Source of the DNA: Heliopora coerulea
Lineage: Eukaryota > Cnidaria > Anthozoa > Scleralcyonacea > Helioporidae
DNA length: 64,000 bases
Reading direction: 5' to 3'
Assembly (NCBI GenBank): GCA_030142905.1
Contig: JASJOG010000021.1
Span: 2,198,001 to 2,262,000 of the forward strand
Below are positions 12,201 to 24,772 of the stretch, piece after piece; within the stretch, counting starts at the first letter, position 1, and every line of letters begins with the position of its first letter. The notes under the pieces are model-generated. The model ran no database searches, was not told the DNA's origin, and worked only from the letters and a program-made list of their open reading frames with translations. The translations under genes and the position numbers were made by a program.

Positions 12201-15200
12201 GTAATACATTTTGTAACCGTAACTTTCAATTGTGATGGGGATGTCTCCTCAAGGGTTCTCCCTCAGGATAAAGTTAGGAATCGAAGCTTTTCCGTTAATG
12301 CCCGTAGTGCATTTTGGTGTCAAGTTATTATATGGTCAACCATTTTACTTGAATTCTTAACGTTTACCGAACATAGAGAGGTACTAAACTATAATTTAGT
12401 CGGTATGAAGCTTAATCAGAGGCCGATATGACCAGGCAATCCAAGGCTACTTCTTAGCTCGACATTAATCCATTCGGATTAAGGTGGCTGAACACAGTTT
12501 TGCTGTCAGATAATAGAATAATACACATGTTCCGTAAACATAGAGGACGACAAAGACGCTTATTCGATTCACGAATTGTCTGAAAACATCCTTACTGACA
12601 TTTACTTCATAGAAGAAGGTATTTCTCGTATAGAGAACAAAGAAAGGACGCTCGTTTTCAAAGTCAAGAAGTGTCAAAAGTGCTGGAGCACGCTTTCTTC
12701 TGTAATGGAACTTAACCGTAGCATTCATATTTTAAACATTTTGCGCGCTATACAGCCGCTGGAAAAACTAGTGTCATGTCTCTCGCCTAGGCATTTCGAT
12801 GCAGGTTTCGATGATTCTGTTCGACGATGCAACGCTTTGTGGAACCTGTCTCGCAATATGTTTTGATACAGGTTTTATACATCGTTGCATTGTATAACAC
12901 CGCCTTCAGTGATTTGACTTTGTCAGTGTTTCGTTGGCACCGGACCTCTAGCCTGAGGTGGGCGGGTTGGCCAGAACGACAGTCGGTTGTCATTGGTCCA
13001 CTCTCGCCGCCTCCGTCATTTGTTTTCATCTTGGCAGTTTAGCTTGCGCGTGATATGTAGAAGAGCAGTTTGGTTTTTCCATTTTCAAGAGTGCAATTGC
13101 CATATTGCTCAGCCTGTTCACGCGAGGCGCTTGTAGCTGCCAGCAATAGGAAGACGGATCAGCGGCGAAAAGTTGACGAAACAACATCTACGACGCTTGT
13201 TTTGTCGAAACTTTATCAGGCCAATGTCGTAACTCAAGTCAAAATTATCACGAGCAGTGATTAAACTATTTGTCTCTTCTTTCCATTCGTCCTACAACAA
13301 ACCAGAACTTTTTATTGCCAGACAGTGTCGATATTTATTAAATAAACACAGATCATACCACGTTACACAAGCCGGTAAGAATAAGAAAAAATAATTTTCG
13401 CTGTCATGTTTGTTACACGTTCAAAACGCGCGCAACACTTGCATTCACTGATCATTCTTAATCAGCACTCGCGTTTTGTTGCCCAAAGCAACTGGGCCAA
13501 CTTAGAACTGTATTCAGCCGCCTTAAAATTGGTTAGGGTTAGTGATTGACCGATAATCGGAATCGGAATCGGAATCGGACCGATTATTGCGTTATCGGTA
13601 GACAATCGGAATCGGTTAAAGTTCCTGTATTTCCCGATTATAACCGATTAATATGGAAATAAAACAACTCTTCAGAAGTTGCCAAATTGGCATCGTTTTC
13701 ATCAGTTTCTTCTACGGTCAGCAGCGAGATGCACGCGTGTATTTGTCTATCACCAGTCTGTCACTTACACAATCTTATAATGCAATGTGAAATAGATAAA
13801 ATTACAAAAATAATCGGATGTTGATCGTCAGTTTGGCTTGAGCAACCTTCAGATGTCTACTGAAAATTCTTCGACAGATTTCTAGATGAATGGCTTTCTT
13901 TTAAATAAATACAAATTGGTATTTAAGACACTATTGTGTGAGTAGGAAATATTTCCTTCACTGCTCAACACAACCGGAAATAAAGATTTGTTGTTTGCTT
14001 TATCCAAGTCTTTTCAAAACGTCTGCAAGTTGCACGTCGGCTAGCACTGGAACACTGAATGCTCTAGCTGTGCTGTTGTTATTGATTGCTAGCGTCGCGC
14101 CAGATGACAAGGCGTCAACGAGTCTGGCCAGAAAATTACTTTTTAAAAAAAAACAAAAACCTGTTAAAAGTATTTTGCTATTTCTCCTACTAACAAGTTG
14201 AAGCGTGTGCAAGTCTCTTATGCAAAGCTACTAACTTAGCAGTGGGTTAAAAATTATTTTACCATGTGAAGGAATTGTGTTTTCTTACAAGTTTTTGGCC
14301 AAGGAAGCCATTTAAAGTTGTTTACGCCCGGTTTGCGTGCAGAATGAATGACGTCATTGGACTCGTTTTGATAATCGGAATCGGAATCAGAATCGGAATC
14401 GGAATCGGACCGATTATGACTTGGAACAATCGGTAATCGGTAATTTCCGATTGTGGCATAATCGGTCAATCACTGCTTAGGGTCCTGGTACCGTCCCTCG
14501 AACATGGGCTGCCTATCCTTCTTCCATCAAAAGTGTTTTTCCCAAATAAGATTTTTTATATCTTGACAGCAGTCGACAGCAATTATTTTATAAAAGAAGT
14601 CGAATGTCTCGCTCTTAACTATATAGTTTACTAGAAGTTTGTAAGGACGCAAACATTTTTTAACTTGGGATGCTAGTGACAAAATGTGAGTACCCCTCAC
14701 GAAATCTCTCTGCTTTTATTCAATTTCTGGGGAAATAAAACATATCAAACAGATTGCAAATGGATGTTTTTCTATAGTAAAGCTCTTTTAAACATCAAAC
14801 TTTGCATATGCCAAATCGAAGGTAAATCAGCAAGATCCTTTGTTGATGCTGATTTGCATTTGATATGGCACATGTGAAGTTCGACTTGCCGAAACAGGCC
14901 TAAGGAAATTACTTTCTCAGGAATTGAATTTAGTTTGAAAAGACCTATATTGATGTGAAAAACTTTGCATAAATAGAGACTGAGTTGGTGAATATTTGTC
15001 AAAACCGGAAACGATCATTTTACTGAAATTTTGACATCATAGCTTGGTTTGGGAGTTGTCATTGTGAGTATCCAGAGTATTCCATCATTTCGGACACAGC
15101 TCTGCCTACTCCTTAGTCTCTCGTTGGATACATCACATGACCTTTTAGCTGTAATCATTTCAACGATGATTTAGCCGTTTAACCAGAGCAAAACTAAGAA

Positions 15201-16412
15201 CGAAAGTGATCAAAAATTTCCCGTTGCAACAGTTCAAAACATGCTCGTAGCAGCGCTGGCGAAATTTCGTGTACTTACAGACTGGCCGGTGTGATTATGG
15301 TCGCACAGTTGTCAAAAATTGAAGGGGATATGCATTCATCGATAATAATGGAAGTTAATACAGTAATAATAATAATAATAATAATAATGATTAATTAATA
15401 ATAATGATAATTAATAATAATTAGTTAATAATAATAATGGGAGTTAGCCGTAAAACGGTGCAAGACGGGGGACAAAGGCTACTAGTCCCTTAAGGTCATG
15501 TATGCTCCCTCTGAGCAAGCCCCGATTAAGACTTAATCAGAATCTTGCTAGGTCTGCTGCAGGCAGTGACTCAAAAAACACCATCTGCGACCGTATTTAA
15601 ATAAACTCGCATTACCGTCACGTACTCTGTGAGCACTTACTGTTTCCTAAGGTAGGCAAGATGTTTCGGCATCCTCAGGGAGTGGCGTCCCTGCCTTGCC
15701 AGCTGGATAAACAGGTGACTGAAAGCCACTGCTTGCCTTAATTGGCCGTCAGTGGTAAGTAACCTTGCCTAAGGTGTTGGCAAACCTTCGCTGTTAGCCC
15801 AAGGACTAGTAAATCCTTCTGACTGTTCTGATTTCCTTTACCTTATATGGTTGAGTTAGCCCAGGACACTTACGTGTCTGAAAGGAACTCTCCTAGTCTA
15901 AGAACATAACAGATCACATTATCCAACTTCAGCTATTGGACTGGCGTCTAGCTTGCCTTAATTGGTCGGCTTTGCGGAACAGACCCTTAGAATAGTCTGA
16001 GAGGAAGTGTGATGGATATTGAGGAAGTCTCATGATTTGTAGGTACAAAGCACCAGCCTTTGGCCATGCCCAACCGACGGAATTGTGTCTCTGAGACTGT
16101 GGTGTAAAATGGCATTAACTACTCACGATGTTTTTCACTTTGTGATTGCCATACCACTACAATTTATGGGACATGTGCTCACTTTGGCATAATATGGCAA
16201 TTTGGGCTAAACGACCTCATTGGCTCGTATGAGCTGACTTTCCTCAATAATAATAATAATAATAATAATTTTAGTTACACCATATCACGCACATTTAGCT
16301 GTGATGCATGTGCCTGGTGTACCCTTATCAGACTGGTTGTCATTATGGGCATATTGGGCTTCGTATATTTGTACCCCAACGTCACTTTGATGGCGTGTTG
16401 CTCCTCTCACTC

Positions 16413-16450
<38 letters not shown>

Positions 16451-19400
16451 TATATAATAATAATAATGGGAGCCCGTAGCAGGCTGAGACCCCTTCCACT
16501 GTCCTTAGTTGGGTGGTGTGCGAGTTGTAATAATAATAATAATAGTAATAATAATAGTAACAATAATAATAATAACAAGTTCCCTGAAATATGCAATGTC
16601 TGTTGCGGCCTTACCGGGCGGGATGCTGGGAGCCCGTAGCAGGCTGAGACCCTTTTCACTGTCCTTAGTTGGGTGGCGGGTGTCTGGCGCCTAAAAACCA
16701 GTAGCTTCGGTTAGGTGGGGCTCGTCAGTTTTGGTCAACAGCCCACATAAGAGAAGGCGAACTCTGATTTCAAAACCAGGGTAGGTGGGGCTCTTTAACC
16801 TTGATTGGTAGCCCACCTAGGAGAAGGACAACTCTGATTTCAAAACCAGGGCCGGTGGGGCTCTATAACCGTGGAAGGTAACTCACCTAATGGTCGTTCA
16901 TGTTAGGAATATCAAAGCCCAGCATATAATTTTGAATAAACCCATAATAATACAGACACGAGTTATTGAAAAATATTTTTAATTTAGCTAACGTTTCCTT
17001 GCCAGTCCTGCAACATCTTCAGAGTAAGTGATAAATTTACAAGGTGTTCTCGACTATATAATACTCTATTTGCAATGACAGGAAGTAATTAACAGAAAGA
17101 CTGGTGAAAACCGGTGAATAATTAAGTGTGCGATAAAGTGTATGCGTGAGTGAATCCAGGTGTGTATGTGTCAGAAAAACATATAACAAGAAAAAAATTA
17201 ACAGTTAGAACAAGGTTAAAGGAAGGGAACTGATCTTGGCGTTGAGCGAAGGATTTATCTTATTAATAAGTGGACTCTCTCTGAGAAGGAGTTCAAAATT
17301 TGAAGAACAGTAGCTTAGAATAGAGAAATCAGTCAAAGAAACAGGGTGGCCAGTCTGTTTGTGGTGTGTTAAAACAGCAGATAAAGTGGTGAAGGAGATA
17401 GGCTGTCCCGTGTAAGCAGAAACTCCCATGTGTTCAGAACACGCGCGTGTAAATGGCGAATAGTTTCACCTATATACAATGACTCACAGCATTGACACTT
17501 GAATTTGTAAACTACGCGAGATCTTAGTGCAAGAAGAATTTGATCTTTAAAACGGAAAAAACTTGAAAGACGTCGAATAGGTTTAAATATGACTCGAAGC
17601 TGAATTTGAGGAAAAGCAGAAGCAAAAAGTTTAGCGACTTGTTTGCGAATCTGAAGAGAGTGTTGACCGTTAAATGGTAGAGTAAAGAAATAATGCGTTT
17701 AGGTACCGAGGTCGTTGTAGAAGCTGGGCATATTCCTATGAAGGTTACGCTTTCCGCCTGGTTCCTCAATCGCCACTATTTTGAAAAGTCGATACAACGA
17801 TGGTGCATTTGCAGCCTTCCGCAAGTTTCAACGCACTGAGCTGAAGCTCAGTAAAGCTAAACTGGACCTTTCCTTCCTGAAGAACTGTAAACACCTCGGA
17901 GTTTTTCCCCATTTTTTAAATTTCAAGGTTGTAAATCGCCGACTTCAGAATTCTGCTGCTTACCGCCAGTGTCAACGCAAGCTTCTTGACGAAGAAATCC
18001 GAAACAAACAGTTCCGCATCCGTGAACTCTCTTCTGAATCAAGTCAATTACATTCCGAACTGGGCAAACTGGTATCCTCATTGGACCTCTTACATTTAAA
18101 ATCTCTTTCTGATTCTGAAAACACCAGAAAACTCAGCCGACATGAAAAAATTCAACAAAAGAAACTGTTTCGACTAAGCTCGAATGCTTCAAGTACGTCA
18201 ACTATTGAGCCGGATAAAGTTATCTTTAACCATTCCAGCCGAACACTGACTGAGCAAGAAAAAACCGTGCTCGCCAAAGGACTAAACTTCTCAATTCCTC
18301 CTAAAACCTTAAACTATTGTGACTTCTTAATCCCGTTTGAACTTCTCCACCGACAAATACAACAGGAGACTATCTACACCGAATCTGGTTGTGACAAGGA
18401 TTTCGTTAAAACTAAATTAAAAGATATAGCGCTTTCTGGCTTCCGTAACTATACCCCACCTACGTTCATTTTCTCAGACGAAGAATTTAAAATGCTAAAA
18501 TGTCTTCGAAACGACGACTCTACAGGGTGTCCCAAAAAAATGTATACACACTTTGAATGATTATAACTCACTATAACAAACTTTCTTTCGAATGCCACGC
18601 ATTCGTGAGCAATTTGGAGATGAAGAGTTTTGTTTCCAGCAAGATGGAGCACCTCCCCACTACCATCGTGAGAGCCTAAATTACGAAAATCTGCCGAACA
18701 GATGGATTGGGTGAAGATATAGTATTAAATTCCCCCACGTTCACCAGACCTCACGCCTGTGGAGTTTTTTATGGGGATACGTCAAAGATAAGGTTTGTGG
18801 CACAAAATCTGTAACAATCAATGAGTTGAGAGCAGCAATTGAAAGAGAATGCACCCAAATACCAAATGAAATGATCATAATTCGTAATGTTTGCAATTCC
18901 ATCTGTCCGCGTTATCAGCAGTGCCTGGACCAGAACGGTCATCAGTTCGAACACCTGCGATAACTCAAAAAATTCTACACTTGTCTTCTTTAACTTGGGT
19001 TATAAAACTTAGAGATGTCTTGATAAACATTGTATTTATAATCATTCAAAGTGTGTGTACATTTTTTTGGGACACCCTGTATTTTCATCATTAAACCCGA
19101 CAAAGGCAATGGCGTCGTTGTCATCGATCGAACTGACTACAGGAACAAAATGACCACTATACTCAATGACTCCTCAAAATTTGCTCCCATTTCATGATGA
19201 CCTCATCAAGACCACCTTGAAACGAGAAAATAAAGTCAGACCCTTTCTACGTGAATTGAAGAACTCCAACGTCATCAACGAGGAACTTTTTAAATCATTA
19301 GCACCGACTGGTTCTCGACTCGGCGTGCTATATGGATTACCTAAGGTACATAAGTTAAATATTCCACTTAGGCCTATACTTTCTTCCATTGGCACCCACT

Positions 19401-22400
19401 CTTATAATCTCGCTAAATTTCTTGTTCCTCTTCTTCGCCCTATTTCCTTTAGTCCATACACTATCACTGATTCATTTTCATTTCTACAAGATTTATTTCA
19501 GCTGAGCTTTGACAATAATAATGTCACCATGGCTAGTTTTGATATTAATTCACTTTTTACAAACATACCGTTGGATGAAACCATTGAAAGTATCATTAAC
19601 CAGCTTTTCTATAACAATACTCATTTCCAAAATTTTACTCGCGAACAATTTAAAGAGCTACTAAATTTAACTATCAAAAATTGTCACTTTATATTTAACG
19701 GAAAATTTTACGAACAACTTGATGGTGTTGCTATGGATTCCCCTCTAGATCCCCTTTTCGCCAACATTTTTCTTTCCTTTTATGAAACTAATTGGCTAAA
19801 TGATTGTCCCCGTCAATTTAAACCGTTTTATTATCGACGCTATGTTGACGACTCTTATTTTATTTCGATCTTGCGATCATATTTTACCTTTCTTGTGTTA
19901 CCTGCATTGTAAACATCCGAATATCCAATTTACACATGAAATCGAAAAAGATAACTCTCTTTCCTTCCTCGACATTCAAATCAAACGCTCCGATGATAAA
20001 TTTTCTTCTTCTGTTTATCGTAAACCGACTTTTACTGGATTGTTTACAAATTTTGAGAGTTTTATTCCACTCAAATATAAGAAAGGCTTAATTTTAACTT
20101 TGCTTTTTCGTTATTTTAATCTCTGTTCTTCTTATAGCATCTTTCATGAAGAACTAGAGAAATTTAAAAGTATTATGATTCGGAATGGTTATCCTATCAA
20201 GTTCTTAGATAATTGTCTTCGCAATTTTTTCGATAAAATTTTCTGCCCAGCTTCTACAACGACCTCGGTACCTAAACGCATTATTTCTTTACTCTACCAT
20301 TTACCGGTCAACACTCTCTTCAGATTCGCAAACAAGCCGCTAAACTTTTTGCTTCTGCTTTTCCTCAAATTCAGCTTCGAGTCATATTTAAACCTATTCG
20401 ACGTCTTTCAAGTTTTTTCCGTTTTAAAGATCAAATTCTTCTTGCACTAAGATCTCGCGTAGTTTACAAATTCAAGTGTCAATGCTGTGAGTCATTGTAT
20501 ATAGGTGAAACTATTCGCCATTTACACGCGCGTGTTCTGAACACATGGGAGTTTCTGCTTACACGGGACAGCCTATCTCCTTCACCACTTTATCTGCTGT
20601 TTTAACACACCACAAACAGACTGGCCACCCTGTTTCTTTGACTGATTTTTCTATTCTAAGCTACTGTTCTTCAAATTTTGAACTCCTTCTCAGAGAGAGT
20701 CCACTTATTAATAAGATAAATCCTTCGCTCAACGCCAAGATCAGTTCCCTTCCTTTAACCTTGTTCTAACTGTTAATTTTTTTCTTGTTATATGTTTTTC
20801 TGACACATACACACCTGGATTCACTCACGCATACACTTTATCGCACACTTAATTATTCACCGGTTTTCACCAGTCTTTCTGTTAATTACTTCCTGTCATT
20901 GCAAATAGAGTATTATATAGTCGAGAACACCTTGTAAATTTATCACTTACTCTGAAGATGTTGCAGGACTGGCAAGGAAACGTTAGCTAAATTAAAAATA
21001 TTTTTCAATAACTCGTGTCTGTATTATTATGGGTTTATTCAAAATTATATGCTGGGCTTTGATATTCCTAACAAGATTACGCTTTCCGCCTGGTTCCTAA
21101 TGGTGGTTCCGTGAAGATAGCAATCATACAACCCACACCTTGAAATTCCAGGCTGGCATCTGGCGGGGTAATAGTTTGTCATATCATTCTTATTTATATG
21201 ATGCAAAGAAAACATAGGAACTTAGATAACGACGTGAATGGGGCTGGATCTGTAAGTGAAGGCCTGTCATCCGGCAGGTGTTCTGTGGAACAGCAGCACA
21301 GGCCCGGTCGTAATCATGCTACTGCTGTCATTACAAGAATGAAATGGGCAAAGGACGTAAACGTAGCTGTTATGGAATGTTTCTATTTAAGTAAACCATT
21401 TACAGAAGAAGGGAAACCCATTTGTGGTTACAGGCAAAGAATGCATAGAATTATTTTCAGTATCATAGCAGAGATTGTGTGACCAGGCAAGAATGATTAG
21501 TTAAGAGTGGTTAACGGCAATGGAATTGAAAGAAATAAGAAGAGTACTACAGGAAGAAAAGAGAGATGAAGAGAACTTGGAAATGAATACAGCTACGGTA
21601 GGAACAAAAGAAGAAAATGACAATAACAGTAAGGATTGCACCGAGAGAACTAGTAGTGGACAAGGGATAGAAAATATAGAGGAAGAGAATAATGTGAACG
21701 GAGAGAGTACCAACACTGAAAACATAGTATTGAATGGTTTTGAAAATACATCGAATGAATAGTAGGTATGGTGAGAAAGATAGTGGAGTTAATGAATAAT
21801 CCAGACAGAGAAGGTGATTATGATTTTAGAAAAGTGAATAAAATGAGAGTGGTGGAAGAAACAAGAAAGGTTAACAACGTGTTGAAGTATATATGAACAA
21901 GCAATAATACAGAAACTAATAGGTTACTGAAAGCTGTTAGTATGTTAGTGGCGGAGAGGATAGGGATAAAGAAGAAAAATACATCAAAAAGAAATACGGA
22001 GCCATGGTGGAAGAGACGGATTGTTAATGGTATTAAGCAAATACAGAAAGACTTAGCAATACTGGAACGTTAGCGAAGAAGAGAATTAAGAAGGGAAGGA
22101 AAGTACAAAGTAATGGAAAGGAAGTATAACTTAAAAACAAAAGGTTTGACAGTTGTTATTGAGGAGTTGAAGCAAAGACTAATTGCAAAAAAGGCGAAGG
22201 TGAAAAGGTACCAGCAAAGAATAAAACAGTATAGACAATATAGATTGTTCACTGTGGATCAGAAGAGATTTTACCAAGAAGTAAATGGGGAATCCAGGCA
22301 AGAAAAGATCATACCTAACGCCGAAGAAAGCAAAAGGTTCTGGGGAGGAATTTGGGATGAAGTGAAAGACCACAATAAGCAAGCAGAATAGTTGAAAGAA

Positions 22401-24726
22401 ATTAAGGAAAATGTAATATATCCTTCACAAGACGATCTATAGATAACTAAGGAGAAAGTTGAGATGCAACGCAGGAAGATGCTTAATTGGAAAGCCCCAG
22501 GACTTGACGGAGTGCAAGGCTTTTGGATTAAATATTTGACATCATGCCATCAAAGAATAGCAGATCAGATGGAAAAAATCTTAAATGATGAAGACGAACT
22601 TCCTGAATGGATGACGTCTGGCAGAACTGTGTTATGTAAGGATCCAACAAAGGGTGACAGTGCAGAGAACTTTAGACCAACAACTTGTTTGCCTTTAATG
22701 TGGAAGCTCATGACTGGGATTATAGCAGAAAGTATATTTGGGTTTTTGGAAGGCAACATGGTGTTGCCAAATGAGCAGAAAGGATGCAGAAGAAAGAGTA
22801 GGGGGACTAAAGACCAATTAATCATAGATAAGATGGTGCTGAAAGATTGCAGGAGAAGAAATACCAACCTGGCTATGGCCTGGATAGATTATAGGAAAGC
22901 CTATGATATGATACCACACTCGTGGATCACTGAATGTTTAGAAATGTTTGGGATTGCTAAGAACGTGGAATGGTTTATAAGTCACAGTATGTCTCAATGG
23001 AAAACAGAATTGACATCACGTGGAGAGAGGTTAGGACAGGTACAAATCAGGAGAGGTATATTTCAGGGGGGTAGTGTATCCCCGTTATTGTTTGTACTGT
23101 GTGTAATACCACTGAGTCTAGTATTAAGGAATGTGAAAGCGGGATACGAGTTCAAAGGTAAACAGCAAAGGATCAATCACTTGTTATATATGGATGATCC
23201 AAAATTATATGGTAAGAGTGAAGTTCAAATTGATTCTTTGGGCAAGACTGTACAACTCTTTAGTACAGATATCGGAATGGAATTTGGTATCACGAAATAT
23301 GGAGTATTGATCCTGAAAAGAGCAAAGGCTGTAGAGTGTGAAGGTATTGTTTTTCCAAATGAGGAAACGACGAAAATTATTTAAAATGAGGGATATAAAT
23401 ATTTGGGGATCTAAGAGATGGACAAAATTAAGGAAGAGGCAATGATAAACAGGTTCAAGAAAGAATACTTGAGAAGATTGAGATTGATTTTAAGGTCAAA
23501 ACTGAATGGAAAAAATAAGTTTCAAGCAATCAACAGTTGGGCGGTAACAGTACTCAGGTATGGAGCAGGAATTGTTAAATGGAGTGGTGTGGAGTTACAA
23601 AGCTTGGCTAGAAAGTCGAGGAAGTTGCTAACAGTGCATGGTACCTTTTATCCTAGAAGTGATGTAGATAGGTTATATCTACAAAGAGGAAAAGAAGGAA
23701 GAGGGGCTAATGAGTTGTGAAAGTTGTATACAAGCAGAAGAGAATGGGATAGGGTGGCATGTTAAGAATACCGTAGAGCCGCTGTTAGTACTGGTTAGAC
23801 AACGGGGTATAATCAATACAGAAGAATGTGTGACAAATGAAGAGTACAAGAGAAGTAAGACAGAGGAAAGAGAGCAGAAGTGGAGCAATATGAAGATGTA
23901 TGGACAATACTGTAGGGAGACAAGTGATGACATTGACAAGCAGAAGAGGTGGTTGTGGTTGAAAAACAGCGATTTAAAGGCAGAAACAGAAGCTCTTATC
24001 TGTGCTGCGCAAGAACAGGCATTAATAACTAACTACATCAAGTTCAACATAGATAAGACTGATGAATCACCCCTATATCGAATGTGTGGTGAAAAACGAG
24101 AAAGTGTGGAACATTTGATTAGCGGATGCAAAAAGCTTGCTTAAAGGGAATATAAAAGAAGACATAATAACGTGGCAAGAATAGTCCAGTGGACATTTGA
24201 TAGGAAATGTAGCTTGGAGTGAGCAGCTCATTGGTATGATCATGCCCCGAAAGGAGTGGTGGAATCTGATGAGATAAAGGTGTTATGGGATTTCATGATA
24301 CAGTGTGATCATCACATAGAATGTCGAAAACCAGGTATAGTTGTTGTGGAGAAAGAAGAAAAGAAATGTTTAATTGTTGACATTGCCATCCCTGATGATA
24401 AAAATGTTGGGGTGAAAGAAGAGGAGAAAATTTAGAAGTATGACGAGCTACAATGGGAAGTTAAAGAGTTGTGATCATTGAAGAAGGTAGATGTAGTACC
24501 GGTAGTTATTGGAGCACTCCGTACTGAGCAAGAAGCTGGAAAAATGGATAGATAGGTTAGGAATAAAACTTAATATAGAACATCTGAAGACTTCGATTTT
24601 GGGAACTGCGAGGATGTTAAGAAAGATTCTAGAAAGTTGAATGGACCAACGTCACCCTAGACTACTGGCTGTAGATGGCTGACATTGAGGATTACCAGCA
24701 GAACATCAAGCTGTGAGAATTGAGAA

Positions 24727-24772
<46 letters not shown>

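Larger units (their letters stand above)
16911..21073 (+). mobile_element. Penelope-like element 1, with inverted 5' copy of its 3' end
   Basis: A nearly full-length PLE on +. The order is: an inverted duplicate of the 3' part (16911-17730), an N-terminal protein part (17781-18520), the RT domain (19090-19900) with [17 protein letters not shown] and RRYVDDSYF (YVDD catalytic pair), a later part (about 19890-20450), and a C-terminal GIY-YIG nuclease (about 20455-20769; [12 protein letters not shown]). Breaks: a mariner insertion at 18523, frameshifts near 19180 and 19870, a third between RT and GIY-YIG, and Gly to Asp changes in [14 protein letters not shown]. The 3' tail has CUGAAGA (20952) and GAAAC (20977). 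It belongs to the endonuclease-bearing PLEs. It is inactive in this copy. Confidence 0.9.

Noticed and set aside
14254..14469. Ser-Asp repeat protein
   Set aside because: Produced by the hexamer array of the MITE at 13540-14475.
13531..14483. TTAGGG at both borders of the MITE taken as telomere-like repeats
   Set aside because: Only one unit at each side; they are better read as the 8-bp target duplication.
16411..16694. Leu- and Ile-run proteins on both strands
   Set aside because: These are AAT/TAA repeats read in different frames.
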